DNA of 64,000 nt, taken from positions 1,426,001 through 1,490,000 of the forward strand of contig NC_015865.1 in assembly GCF_000221185.1 (NCBI RefSeq), given 5' to 3'. Of the stretch, positions 50,488 to 60,145 are shown piece by piece. How positions within the stretch are numbered: the first letter of the stretch is position 1; the number at the start of each line of letters is the position of its first letter. Both the position numbers and the translations under genes were made by a program. The DNA is from Thermococcus sp. 4557. GTDB taxonomy: Archaea; Methanobacteriota_B; Thermococci; Thermococcales; Thermococcaceae. The notes under the pieces are model-generated. The model was not told the DNA's origin, did no database searches, and saw only the letters and a list, made by a program, of their open reading frames with translations.

Positions 50488-50621
50488 GGAAAGATGGCGT
50501 GTAATTCTGACGTGCTTGATTCTTAGGTGGGTTTACTTCCCAATTGGTCACTCTATAGCGTTTCGCTCTCTCAAGGCGCCCTCCAAACGCCAGAATAAGT
50601 GTGAAACAGTTCAAAAGACTG
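50488..50621 (+). repeat. Dispersed element, copy C
   Basis: Aligns along its whole length with 46565-46697. Hairpin: GTTTCGC (50560-50566) / GTGAAAC (50601-50607), loop AGAATAAGT, inner GGCG (50575-50578) / CGCC (50588-50591). More decayed than copies A and B, the inner stem being shortened. Confidence 0.6.
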
Positions 50622-50817
50622 ATTGTACTCGCGCATGTTCAAATTTAAAGAGAGCTACGAACTTTTGGTGAATCTTTCTTAGATGTGGATGTCGAACTTA
50701 ATCATGTGCTATTTGTTTCGATATTAAACCATATTGCCCGGCTAGTGGAGGAGGATCATGTTAATTTGTGTTATGGTAATAAATTTTTATTCTGCTAAGA
50801 CAATAAACTTACACGAA

Positions 50818-50828
50818 AAATTTATAAA
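50818..50828 (+). promoter_or_regulatory. TATA box of DUF302 gene
   Basis: AAATTTATAAA roughly 95-100 bases before the ATG; GGGGGTG at about 50909-50915 is the ribosome binding site. The leader would be about 70 bases. Confidence 0.5.
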
Positions 50829-50920
50829 TTTAGAAATCTCCACTCTCTTCTGCCCGTCAGCTTAATACCCTGGATAAAATGTAGTACCTGGATTTAACGG
50901 GGCAGATGGGGGTGTATTAA

Positions 50921-51289
50921 ATGATTGAGGCCAGGTTAGTGTTTAATGGGTCTTTCGATGAGGCCGAGGCCAAGGTGAAGGAGGCCCTCCCGCAGGCCGG
51001 TTTCGCCGTTGTTTGGGAGCAGGACTTCACTGCTGTCGTGAAGAACAAGCTCGGCATTGACATGCCGAAGTACAAGACACTCGGCCTCTGCAACGCTAAA
51101 ATCTTCTATGAGCTCTGGAAGAGGAACGAGGAGATCGGCATGGTCGCCCCATGCCACCTGCTCCTGTACGAGGATAGGGGCAAGGTTCACGCCAAGATGG
51201 CCGTTCCCGACGAGTTCTGGGACGAGGAGGTTCTCGCCGAGCCCTTCAACAGGGTCGTGGAGCTCCTCAAGCAGATTGGGTTCAATTGA
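50921..51289 (+). CDS. DUF302-family protein
   Basis: 122 residues with the DUF302 pattern: SFDEAEAKVKEALPQAGFAVVWEQDF, KTLGLCNAKIFYELWKRN (buried CNA motif), APCHLLLYEDRGKVHAKMAVP. A small alpha/beta protein widespread in prokaryotes; members often sit with sulfur or redox genes but the function is unknown. Confidence 0.88.
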   Translation: MIEARLVFNGSFDEAEAKVKEALPQAGFAVVWEQDFTAVVKNKLGIDMPKYKTLGLCNAKIFYELWKRNEEIGMVAPCHLLLYEDRGKVHAKMAVPDEFWDEEVLAEPFNRVVELLKQIGFN

Positions 51290-51380
51290 GTTCTTTCTTT
51301 AACTTTTAAGCGGGGCTCGGTTAATTCTCTAAAAAAGAACAAGGATAATCAAAATTTGGGCTGTTTGCTGGATGATGGGA

Positions 51381-51811
51381 TCAAAGCAGGCCTTCGATGA
51401 GCCTGTAGTCCTCCTCGGGAATTTCTCTCATCGCCTTGCCCATCAAGTGGCCGCTCCACTTTTTCTTATTCGTAATGAAGTTGAGTTTTGGAATGAGAGG
51501 CTTGAACTCAACCTCACCGAACTTTACGGGCTTAATCTTGATTCTCAGGGGGTATGTCTCATTGAGGTGTGGCGGGCTCTTGAATATCTTGCTTGAGTCG
51601 GTGTATGGCTTGCTCACAACTTCAAAGATACCGACGATTTTCGGCTCAAGAACTTCCTTGTCCTTCCGCTCCTGTTTTACGTAAAAGACGAGCTTATCTC
51701 CGAGCTCAACTTGGCGATGGTGTTTTTGTGCCTCCTCGCCACACCCCAGACGTTCCTCTTTTTGACAACCTCCCAGTTGTCGCGGTTGGTGATGCAGAGC
51801 CAGTGAGTCAT
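51381..51811 (-). pseudogene. Frameshifted EVE-domain (UPF0310) protein gene
   Basis: The N-terminus starts at ATG 51811 ([20 protein letters not shown]) and runs in one frame to about RRHKNTIAK. The rest ([20 protein letters not shown], then [12 protein letters not shown] and [19 protein letters not shown]) is in another frame. A single missing G near 51708-51716 would restore an intact EVE protein of about 143 residues of the kind known from Pyrococcus. EVE domains bind modified bases. Either a real inactivation or a sequencing error. Confidence 0.8.
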
Positions 51812-51909
51812 CTTCATCACCATTGTAAATTTGTTTCTGAGGATATTAGCCTTTTGTTGTGTGGTTCATGTTTATAATCTCCAAAACTCAAAGATTGGTT
51901 GGTGATGTT

Positions 51910-52449
51910 ATGGAAGAGTTTGGGGAATGGTTCGGAGGCTCTTCCAGATCCCCTGAGGTCGTTCTCCTCTTTAAAGATGGTGGGGAGATGAAATTTCAGC
52001 CTGCTGAAGTCTCCGTATACGAATACGTCACTTTCATGACGTATAAAGATACGACGCTAGAGCTTCATCACTCCGAGAACATCAACCCACAAGAGATTAT
52101 TGATGCAACGGACCCTTCGCGGGTGGAACGGATTATAATGAGGGTTGAAGGCAGGGGTAAACGGCTCGTTCTCCTTTCACTGCTCATTGAACCTAGAGAA
52201 GTACGCCCTGTGAATTCTCCTTTGGTGGAGGGCCCCGGGGCAACCCTTGTCCTGCCGACACCGCTGGGGCTTCTTGAGGTCTATAGTGACTCCTGCGATG
52301 AACTTGAGATATACATTGATGGCAGGTTTCTAAAAGCTGAGGAGGTGAGGAGGGTACTAAATACATTACGGGATGAGTACGACATTGATGTCTGTCGAAT
52401 TTTGGAGGAAATATCAAGGGCAGGTTTGTCTTTTCTCTTTGGTGGCTAA
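51910..52449 (+). CDS. Hypothetical protein, 179 residues
   Basis: No recognised family. It begins MEEFGEWFGGSSRSPEVV, with a beta-rich N-terminal half (VVLLFKDGGEMKFQPAEVS) and a C-terminal helix region (LKAEEVRRVLNTLRDEYDI). No signal peptide or membrane segment. ATG 51910 is chosen because GGTTGGTGATG precedes it and a TATA-like TGTTTATAAT lies near 51868; an upstream ATG at 51859 would precede the predicted mRNA start. It lies at the edge of the AT-rich island. Confidence 0.6.
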   Translation: MEEFGEWFGGSSRSPEVVLLFKDGGEMKFQPAEVSVYEYVTFMTYKDTTLELHHSENINPQEIIDATDPSRVERIIMRVEGRGKRLVLLSLLIEPREVRPVNSPLVEGPGATLVLPTPLGLLEVYSDSCDELEIYIDGRFLKAEEVRRVLNTLRDEYDIDVCRILEEISRAGLSFLFGG

Positions 52450-52570
52450 TGGAGAGTGACTATCACAACCCTTGAATGAAGGGGTAATCTTAAAGGAAAA
52501 TGTGTATATCAGAGAGTGGAGAAGGTATTGAAAGAAAGATTAAAGTGGGCCCTGAAATCGCCGGATAGCA

Positions 52571-55500
52571 CTAAAAACCGTTCTCAATTCTCTTCACCCA
52601 TTCGTGGGATTTTATTTTCTCGATCCAACTCACTATTTCCTTGTCCTCTTTGAGACGCTTGTAGACCTTTTCAATTGTTTTCATATTCTCTTTTTCTAAC
52701 TCCATAAGTTCTTTTTCTTCGCTAACTGTCAGTTGTCCCTCGATTTGCTTTTTCCAGTAAAGTTCGGCCCACCGATCATAGTTTATTGCTTTTAGATGCT
52801 TTGAGACTGCTTGTAGAAGATACTCTTCTGGTTGAGGGTATAAGCCGTCTTGGTAGAATTTTTCCTTGAAGTAGAGTTCGTAGATTAGAGAATCGCACAA
52901 TTTCTTCAATAAGGTTCCTTCTACCGGAACTGTTTGTTGTGGTTTCTTATATGATACTTGGAAATAGAAATTTAGATATGTAGCCAATATTGTGAAAACA
53001 CCACTATCCTTTGGATGTCTAATTGGGATGCGTGATATTGTCGAGTCTCTTATTGTTATATCTCGGATACTATAATTCAATATGTATCTCTTGACAACAT
53101 AATTACACAACTTGGAATTAAGCAGGATCTGATAATAGAAGAAGTATTCGGCCTTTAATGGGATCAATAGTATAGCAGTTCCGTCCGTAATAAACCCAGT
53201 AGGTTTAATCGCAACTTCGAGGACGTTCTTCTTTAATGACTCTAAATCCGTTCCAAAGAAATATGGGGTTATAAGCAGTTGCTTTTCGTATTCGGAATCG
53301 ATATAATTGAAAGTTGGGCTTACAATTCTGTGAGTGTCTTTATCTAGTTTCAAAAGGTATGGGTCTATCACTTTTGCTGAAATGCATCTTATGCCTTGCC
53401 CTTGTATGTAATCAGCCTTACGTGGACGCCCTTGTATGGCCTTAATACCCCCAAATTGAATATCACTGAGTGATAATATGTAATCATATACCTCATCATA
53501 ATATAGGGGGAAATATCCTAATTCTTGTGCTTTATACTTTTCAAAAATCCACTCTCCGTTTATTTTGCGACTTATGCACCTCACGGGATAATTTCTGTTT
53601 AGTTTTTGCTTCACGTAGAAGATTGTGGCCATCTCCAAATTAGCACCACTAAACGGAAATCCTTCATCTACAATTTCATATACTCGCACTTCATTAAGTA
53701 GAGCACTTCTTATTTTGGCAAATTCTGGAATTCTCTCTATGGAATTTGGTAGAATCATACCAAACCGTCCGTTTTCGCGTATAAGACTATAAGACCTTTC
53801 TACAAATATAGTGGCTGCATTTTTTGATCCTTTGCGGGCCTTATCTCTCTTAAATGTTTTCCACCTGTATCCTGGATCGAAACTGATAATTTTTAGCTCT
53901 ATATCATCTAAGATATTCCCATATGGCGGGTTTCCAATCACCACATCAAACCCGGGACTTTCCCTCAAGAACACCTCTGGGAACTCCCAAGGCCAGTGGA
54001 AGGAGCCTACCTTTGAGAGGTCGTCCAAGAGCTCCTTAAGCTGATCGCTTGTTATCTTGCTCTTCTTGCCTCCTTTTTCTCTCAAAATTTTAACTAGACT
54101 TTCCGCAAACTCATGGTTGAGGTTATCGTTTACTGCACCTGTCATCTCCTCAAGCAGTCTGATTATTTCCTGTGCATACTTGGTGTCCAGTGATACGAGT
54201 AGTATTTCAGCTAACCTGCTCTTTAGCCTTAGGAAGCGTCTCATGAGATCCTCGGTAAGCTGGGTGTTCAAATTTACCTTCAGTTTTTTCAGTTCGTCGT
54301 CTATACTCCGGTCCTGTGTTGGGTTGAGTTTCTCCTCGATAGATTCTATGTACTCTTTTGTATCTGCACTCAGAGATAGGTTGACCCTGGAAGGGCCCTT
54401 CCCAGAGGAACGTTTGTTGAAAGTAAGCCATCTATCCAGTTTGTTCTTCTCCTCCTTTGTTAGGAGGGTCTGGAGTTCCTCAATCGTGGTGAATCCTATC
54501 AAACTGTTTCCGGGCCGTATATTGAAGTGAACATTGGGGAACCTGATGTAGACGCCGCTTGGATCGAAGCTCTCTGCCAGCGTCAGGAAGAGCCTTGCCC
54601 TCGCTAGGCTGACGGCTCTTGGATCAATGTCGACTCCATAGATGTTACGGGAGATTATCACATAAAACATAATCTTCAAGTTGAATTCGTCGCCTGCTCT
54701 AAGTTTTGTTATGGGAATATTAACGAGCCCTCCTTTTTTATCGGCTGTAGTTATGGTGAACTTCGACTCGTCAAAGCTATAGTCAAGGACCGCATTTCGT
54801 ATCTGTTTGTATATGTCAACTAGTACTTCAATGGCGCTCTCAAGAAAATGGCCGCTGCCAACCGCTGGGTCCAGTATCTTTAGATTCCTCAGTTCGTTGA
54901 AGAGGAACTCATACTGCTTTTCTTTTAAGTCTCTGTTAGTTTTTTCTAGTTCCTCATTGAAGAACTCATCCAGTGTCTGGTACTCCGTCTTGAACTCATG
55001 GTTTAGTTTATCCACTAGGTAGGGTTTTATGGTGTTCTCTGCAATGTACTTGGTTATCTCTTCGGGCGTGTAATACGCCCCCTGGCCCTTTCTGGCTTCA
55101 GGATCAAGGAGCTTCTCGAATATTGCTCCAATAACGTATCTATCGATCTCTCCCTCGACACCTTCTACAGTCCAATCCCTACTTTCAAAAATAGCCAGAA
55201 CGGGTACACCTCCCTCGTTTAGCTCCTCCTGGAGCATACTCTCCAGGAGATTTTTGTTTCCCCTACTCCTCATGGGATTGACCGTTATCAGATAATTCAG
55301 TCCCTGTTTTATGCCGTCTTCCGTGAAAAAGTAAAAGACTTTGTTTGGTATCCTAACCTGTTCGATTTTTTCAAGGGAGGTCAGGAAGGGCGCTGGGCCG
55401 GTTATGAAAACTCTTCCGAGGTCAGGACACTCTGCGAACGCTCCATCATCTCCTAATTTGCAGTCTTCAACGTTGCCCATCATGACATTAAACAGCCTCT

Positions 55501-56389
55501 TGAGGAATTCGAAGTAGGAATACTCCCCTTGGTCTTTCACTTCGAGGAACTTTTTAATGAGGTATGGCTGTTCATTCCCTTCAGGAAGGAATCCCTTTGA
55601 CTGGAGATACCAGACGATCAAGAGTTGGAGCATGAGCTCGTCGACAAATTGACGTTTTTCTGTATCGTCGGTTATTCCTTGGAGTTCTCGGTACATATAA
55701 TCCCGTGCAAGCTTAAAGAGCTGGAAGAACTCCTCTATGATATCCCTTCTATCGAATATCTCTTGCCACACCTTGGGGAAGTAATTCTTTGCCACAGACT
55801 TGTCAGCTAGCTTATCTATCGAGACGACAACGTACTTCTCTGGTCTGCTAAGTGAACGGGCCAAATTCTTGAGTTTCTCCTGAAATGCCTTTGAGATTTT
55901 GTCCGGAGATTTTACGAGGGTGTCAATGGTCTGTGTGGCGGAGGGCCCTATGAATGTTAGTCCCCTCTCTGAAAAAACGATGGCGTACTGAGGCCGTCCC
56001 GGCAAGCTAGTTCTTCTTAGCTCTTCCTTAGAAAGTAGTCTAATACTTTCTATAAGCTCCCTGTAGTCCTCATCTGGATCAACAAGCCCTATGGTTTCAC
56101 GATTTAAGATGGTCTTAAGGTAACTCACACAGTCTCTGTAACTGTCTTCACAATTCTTTATGATAAGTATTCTATCCCTGTCTTCAACTGGGTCTATATC
56201 CAGAGACCTCAGTCGGAACCACACTTCATCTCCGGGGGGTATGTCCTTCTCGCTATATTTTCTGTACCACGTCTGCCAGACTATTTTAACATTATCAAGT
56301 TCTGGATACCCCAAGTCATTGAGTTTCTCTTTGAGAGTCTTGTAGTTGAGGAAGTCTTTCCATACAATTTCATGGTTCCTTCTCATCAT
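52571..56389 (-). CDS. Large Eco57I-type adenine DNA methyltransferase of a restriction or defence system
   Basis: 1272 residues. The N-terminal about 430 residues are not recognised. Then GQGAYYTPEEITKYIAE (about 440), methylase motif I KILDPAVGSGHFLESA (about 510), IYGVDIDPRAVSLARARLFL, and catalytic motif IV DVVIGNPPYGNI (about 823), giving N6-adenine specificity. The C-terminal about 400 residues resemble target-recognition domains (YFPLYYDEVYDY). The ATG at 56389 overlaps the helicase stop as ATGA after GGGTGGTGG. No clear nuclease motif, so cleavage, if any, may depend on the partner helicase with its PLD domain. AT-rich and thus likely acquired. Confidence 0.85.
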   Translation of the reverse strand: MMRRNHEIVWKDFLNYKTLKEKLNDLGYPELDNVKIVWQTWYRKYSEKDIPPGDEVWFRLRSLDIDPVEDRDRILIIKNCEDSYRDCVSYLKTILNRETIGLVDPDEDYRELIESIRLLSKEELRRTSLPGRPQYAIVFSERGLTFIGPSATQTIDTLVKSPDKISKAFQEKLKNLARSLSRPEKYVVVSIDKLADKSVAKNYFPKVWQEIFDRRDIIEEFFQLFKLARDYMYRELQGITDDTEKRQFVDELMLQLLIVWYLQSKGFLPEGNEQPYLIKKFLEVKDQGEYSYFEFLKRLFNVMMGNVEDCKLGDDGAFAECPDLGRVFITGPAPFLTSLEKIEQVRIPNKVFYFFTEDGIKQGLNYLITVNPMRSRGNKNLLESMLQEELNEGGVPVLAIFESRDWTVEGVEGEIDRYVIGAIFEKLLDPEARKGQGAYYTPEEITKYIAENTIKPYLVDKLNHEFKTEYQTLDEFFNEELEKTNRDLKEKQYEFLFNELRNLKILDPAVGSGHFLESAIEVLVDIYKQIRNAVLDYSFDESKFTITTADKKGGLVNIPITKLRAGDEFNLKIMFYVIISRNIYGVDIDPRAVSLARARLFLTLAESFDPSGVYIRFPNVHFNIRPGNSLIGFTTIEELQTLLTKEEKNKLDRWLTFNKRSSGKGPSRVNLSLSADTKEYIESIEEKLNPTQDRSIDDELKKLKVNLNTQLTEDLMRRFLRLKSRLAEILLVSLDTKYAQEIIRLLEEMTGAVNDNLNHEFAESLVKILREKGGKKSKITSDQLKELLDDLSKVGSFHWPWEFPEVFLRESPGFDVVIGNPPYGNILDDIELKIISFDPGYRWKTFKRDKARKGSKNAATIFVERSYSLIRENGRFGMILPNSIERIPEFAKIRSALLNEVRVYEIVDEGFPFSGANLEMATIFYVKQKLNRNYPVRCISRKINGEWIFEKYKAQELGYFPLYYDEVYDYILSLSDIQFGGIKAIQGRPRKADYIQGQGIRCISAKVIDPYLLKLDKDTHRIVSPTFNYIDSEYEKQLLITPYFFGTDLESLKKNVLEVAIKPTGFITDGTAILLIPLKAEYFFYYQILLNSKLCNYVVKRYILNYSIRDITIRDSTISRIPIRHPKDSGVFTILATYLNFYFQVSYKKPQQTVPVEGTLLKKLCDSLIYELYFKEKFYQDGLYPQPEEYLLQAVSKHLKAINYDRWAELYWKKQIEGQLTVSEEKELMELEKENMKTIEKVYKRLKEDKEIVSWIEKIKSHEWVKRIENGF

Positions 56390-59300
56390 GTCCACCACCC
56401 AATTAACTTGTATGAAACATTTTTGTCAGTAATATTTGAGTGGAAACGGTCAAAATACTCTATGATTCCATTCACAAGTTTGGGAAAATCCGCCAGGACG
56501 AGTTTTTTGCCCCTTGTTTTGAGCCCCCCAGTTCTTAGCAGGTGCTCCTTTAGTTCTTTAATCTCTGATGTGGACAGTTCGGCCATTGAAAGATACGTTT
56601 TGGCTAGCTTAATTCTCTCAGGAGTCACATCTTTTGTCAATATTGCTTGGACGGTGTGTTGTTCAAGGGTTCTGTAAATCTCCGCGATAAATCCTTTGAG
56701 TGGGGATCCTTTTGAATGCCTGGCGAGTAGGGTGTTCTTAGAGTATCTATGGAGTGCGTTCAACTGCTCTTCAAGGGTTAACAAGTTAGGGGGTTTAAGG
56801 GTGCCGGGTTCATGCCACAATTGTTTTAGTGCAGTACACCCCATTTCTGACACTCCCTTTTCATCTACGACTAGAACTTTTTTCCCGGTTACCCTTTTCC
56901 CTTGATGTATCTCAACAACCCCGAACAGTTTCTTGGTATTCAAAAATGTATACAATGGACGATTGAAGTGAAGAAGGTCTTTTATTTCCTCGAAATCCTT
57001 TTTAGTAAGCCCCAATTCGTTCTGAATGTAATCCAGCAGTTCAAACTCCTCAACTACATCCTTGGGCATGCCTCCTTTTATCAACTTGAATTCCTCTGAC
57101 TGAGACGTCTCTTCCAGTTGACTCAGGCTAAGTTCGGCTAAGCTCTTCAATTTCTCTCCAAAAGTTTCTAGGCTTACATCTTCATCCGAGCTTAATATCT
57201 GGAACTCTTTTCCCACAAGTATCGTTATGTCCTTTATCTTTTCCTTCAACTTGGAAAGGACGCCGAGGGTTATCTCTATCTCCTCAGCAGGGAAGAAGTT
57301 TTTCACTATGACTTCTTTTTCATTGCCAATGCGACTGACTCTTCCTACTCTTTGAACGATTATCATTGGATTCCATGGGAGGTCATAGTTAATGACAGCA
57401 TCAGCGTCTTGTAGGTTTACCCCCTCGCTGAGGGAATCAGTGGAGATCAGGATTTCTATCTCCCCATATTTTTCAGCAACATCCCTGCTATTGTTTGCAA
57501 TTGGGGCGAAGCGTTTTATTATGTGCTCCTTCTGCTCGACATCTAGTTCCCCGGTGACTAAACCGATTTTTAGTTTGTTACCTTCTTGTATCAGGTACTG
57601 TAAAACTGCCTGATGGGGTATCCATTGTTTTAGGGCGGCGTGAAGATACTTTGCAGTGTCCTTGTACTGGGTGAAGATTATGTACTTCCTTCTCAGGAAT
57701 TCGGTCTTAATTATTTCTTTAAGGCGTTCAAGTTTTGGATCGTAATAACTGTATATTGGGACCTTCTCTGTTTCGTCAGTTAGATATCCTAATTCCTCTG
57801 GCTCGTTTGAACTAGCCTTTCTTACCTTAACCTCCTCGAGCTTTGAGAGGATATCCCCCATCACAGTTATATCTGACTTTATCTTAGTGGATACCGTGGT
57901 TATCCCCATAATAAGGGCCTGTTCTAAATGCTTTTTGTGAATGTAATGAAGAAGTTCCTCAGTGGTTTTGAACTCTGGAAGCTGAATTTGGACACCCTTT
58001 TCTATAAATTTTGATAGTATCATGAGTTTTGTGTTGTATGTTTCGGCCTCTCCTCCAAGCTCCCCTAGTAGAGATGACTCCACATCTTTCTTTCCGAGCA
58101 CACTGAGGAGTTCTTCACCAAGGGATAGAACGTACCTATCAAACTCTACACGATTAGTTTTGGCGACCTTTAATTTGGGAATATATCTTTTGAGAGTAGT
58201 GTAAATAGAGCGATTCTTGTCATACATCTTGTTCAGAGTTCTCTCAAAAGCGAAAATGCTGCTCTCTATTCTTTTTGCCAGCAAGAGCTTTAATATTGAT
58301 GATAGGGATACCTTGATGAACTCCTCCTCTGCTTGTGCAGGGGTAGTTTCCTCAGGAGTGCTCCCAAGGACTATGTATCCGCTGGTATAAAGATTGACGT
58401 ACTCGAATTCAAGTTTCTCAAAATATTCTGGGAGCACTCTAATGAATTCCCAATACCTCTTGTACGGACCACCTGATATCTCTTTGTATGTTACTCTCTC
58501 TGGTTTTGGATCTTGGAAAATCAGCTTTCTCTCACCGATTTTTATCTTTCCATCTTTTCCAAACGTCTGTAGAATGTATTTCCTTGTCCTAAGGATCATT
58601 GTGTTGTCTAGGACTTCTTCTTTTATCTTTTGGGCAATTCTTTGTAATTGAGCTTCATATTTCAGTGGGTCTTCTTTCCATTTTTTCTTGGCTTCACGGA
58701 ATTCCATGAATAGCTGCGTAATATCGATTCCTTTCGATTTGAATGCTGAGAAAAAGTCGTCAGAAAACACTTTTATTAGGTTATATATGTCCCAGATTGT
58801 ATTGTTTAATGGTGTCGCAGTGAGCAGTATGAACTTGTTTTGATATGGGATAGACTTGTCTTTAAATCGCAACATCCGAGCGTTTTTCCAGCGCTTGGTG
58901 GCACGGTTTCTCAACCGATGGGCTTCATCTATCAGGATAAGATCATAGTCGTAGTTGAGCCCCATGCTTATAATCTCTTCTTGAGAATACGTGCTGAATT
59001 TGTCCATTGACAGAAAGGCTATTTCTCCCAATTCTCCCTTCGTTTTGTGAAATATAATATACCTCTGAAATCTGGCTGAATCAGAGGGTATGTGCTTTAG
59101 ATAAAATCCCTCGCTTCTAGAGAAAAAGTATTCTCCACTAGTAAAGAGATACTCCCACTGGGGGATGAGGGAGGGTGGTAATATCAACAAGGCTTTTCTT
59201 TCCTTTTTAATTCCAAAGCGGTTTGGATCCCAATTGGGAAGTTTGCCTCTCAGATATTCTTCGATGATAGTTGCTCCAATAAAGCTTTTTCCCAAACCTA

Positions 59301-60051
59301 CAGAATCGGCTATTATGACTCCATTAAATTCGGAAATAATCCTGATGGCGTTTATTACACCTATTAGTTGGAATTCAGCTAAGACTTCCTTTTTCTCCAC
59401 GGGTTCTATCATGCCATCAAACCATTTCCATACAAGAATCTTGAATAGCTGTTTGGGGGTCACGAACTTTCCAAAGTTTAGACCTATCCGCCTTCCTGCT
59501 TCTATTAATTCCAGGATTTCTTCTTGTATATCCTCGCTTTCCTCCCAGAGTTCCTCGAACCATCTGTCAAGTTCTTTTATGGTCTCAACGTCTCGAAGCA
59601 TGAGGTTTAATTCTTTGTTTTTAGACAACCCTGCGCTTGTTAGGTTGGACGAACCCACTATAGCTGCGGGTCCATCGTCTTCATTGAAGAGATATAGCTT
59701 GGAATGGAGCCTTCCTCGAGTATAGGCTCGGATTTTTATAATCTCTTCTTTTAGCAGATTATAAAGGTTCTCGACAGTGTCTGAACGTGAGTGCCTAGAA
59801 ATCTCCTCTAAGAATTTTAATTTAAATTCATCTTTTGAAATGATAGTGTCCACATCAAGGGAATTACCAATCACCAACTTTAAAAAATCCTGCTGGGCTG
59901 TTGGGGGTATTCCCTCATCAATAAGATCCCATCCACTAAGATAAAAGTAGCCAACAGCGAATTTAGCGTTTTGACTTTTCAGTAGTTCTTTCTCAATGTA
60001 CTCGGATAATGGTTTTTTTGTATTGTCTATAACTTCTATTTTACCGGTAAT
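56386..60051 (-). CDS. SNF2/SF2 helicase with N-terminal phospholipase D-type nuclease domain
   Basis: Conventional reading starts at TTG 59877 (1163 residues), but the same frame is open upstream to 60057 and is clearly coding: it gives AKFAVGYFYLSGWDLIDEG, a usual start of PLD-helicases. No ATG, GTG or TTG is available there; ATT at 60051 follows GGTGGTGAGG and may be the start. Motifs: PLD site RLHSKLYLFNEDDGPAAIVG with SSNLTSAGL; Walker A DSVGLGKSFIGA; LILIDEAHRLRN; LSEGVNLQDADAVINYDLPW; QRVGRVSRIG. One HKD motif implies a dimeric nuclease. It forms an operon with the methylase. This pairing recalls DrmD/DrmMI of DISARM without the other genes. Confidence 0.85.
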   Translation of the reverse strand: MTGKIEVIDNTKKPLSEYIEKELLKSQNAKFAVGYFYLSGWDLIDEGIPPTAQQDFLKLVIGNSLDVDTIISKDEFKLKFLEEISRHSRSDTVENLYNLLKEEIIKIRAYTRGRLHSKLYLFNEDDGPAAIVGSSNLTSAGLSKNKELNLMLRDVETIKELDRWFEELWEESEDIQEEILELIEAGRRIGLNFGKFVTPKQLFKILVWKWFDGMIEPVEKKEVLAEFQLIGVINAIRIISEFNGVIIADSVGLGKSFIGATIIEEYLRGKLPNWDPNRFGIKKERKALLILPPSLIPQWEYLFTSGEYFFSRSEGFYLKHIPSDSARFQRYIIFHKTKGELGEIAFLSMDKFSTYSQEEIISMGLNYDYDLILIDEAHRLRNRATKRWKNARMLRFKDKSIPYQNKFILLTATPLNNTIWDIYNLIKVFSDDFFSAFKSKGIDITQLFMEFREAKKKWKEDPLKYEAQLQRIAQKIKEEVLDNTMILRTRKYILQTFGKDGKIKIGERKLIFQDPKPERVTYKEISGGPYKRYWEFIRVLPEYFEKLEFEYVNLYTSGYIVLGSTPEETTPAQAEEEFIKVSLSSILKLLLAKRIESSIFAFERTLNKMYDKNRSIYTTLKRYIPKLKVAKTNRVEFDRYVLSLGEELLSVLGKKDVESSLLGELGGEAETYNTKLMILSKFIEKGVQIQLPEFKTTEELLHYIHKKHLEQALIMGITTVSTKIKSDITVMGDILSKLEEVKVRKASSNEPEELGYLTDETEKVPIYSYYDPKLERLKEIIKTEFLRRKYIIFTQYKDTAKYLHAALKQWIPHQAVLQYLIQEGNKLKIGLVTGELDVEQKEHIIKRFAPIANNSRDVAEKYGEIEILISTDSLSEGVNLQDADAVINYDLPWNPMIIVQRVGRVSRIGNEKEVIVKNFFPAEEIEITLGVLSKLKEKIKDITILVGKEFQILSSDEDVSLETFGEKLKSLAELSLSQLEETSQSEEFKLIKGGMPKDVVEEFELLDYIQNELGLTKKDFEEIKDLLHFNRPLYTFLNTKKLFGVVEIHQGKRVTGKKVLVVDEKGVSEMGCTALKQLWHEPGTLKPPNLLTLEEQLNALHRYSKNTLLARHSKGSPLKGFIAEIYRTLEQHTVQAILTKDVTPERIKLAKTYLSMAELSTSEIKELKEHLLRTGGLKTRGKKLVLADFPKLVNGIIEYFDRFHSNITDKNVSYKLIGWWT

Positions 60052-60145
60052 ATTTCCTCACCACCGAATACTTCTATGGCCATTACGTATTTATATTCTT
60101 TTGGTTGTTGAAAATATTGCTCTATTCATCAGGGAGGTGGTTGTA

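Larger units (their letters stand above)
50330..50920. other. 590-base AT-rich gene-poor region after tRNA-His
   Basis: No coding gene is supported. It starts with the hairpin AAACTTTGCCTGCGCAAAGTTT right after the tRNA, then holds dispersed-element copy C (50488-50621), CTACGAACTTTTGGTGAA (near 50655, also near 47190), a very AT-rich stretch (50700-50850) and the promoter of the DUF302 gene. Confidence 0.65.
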
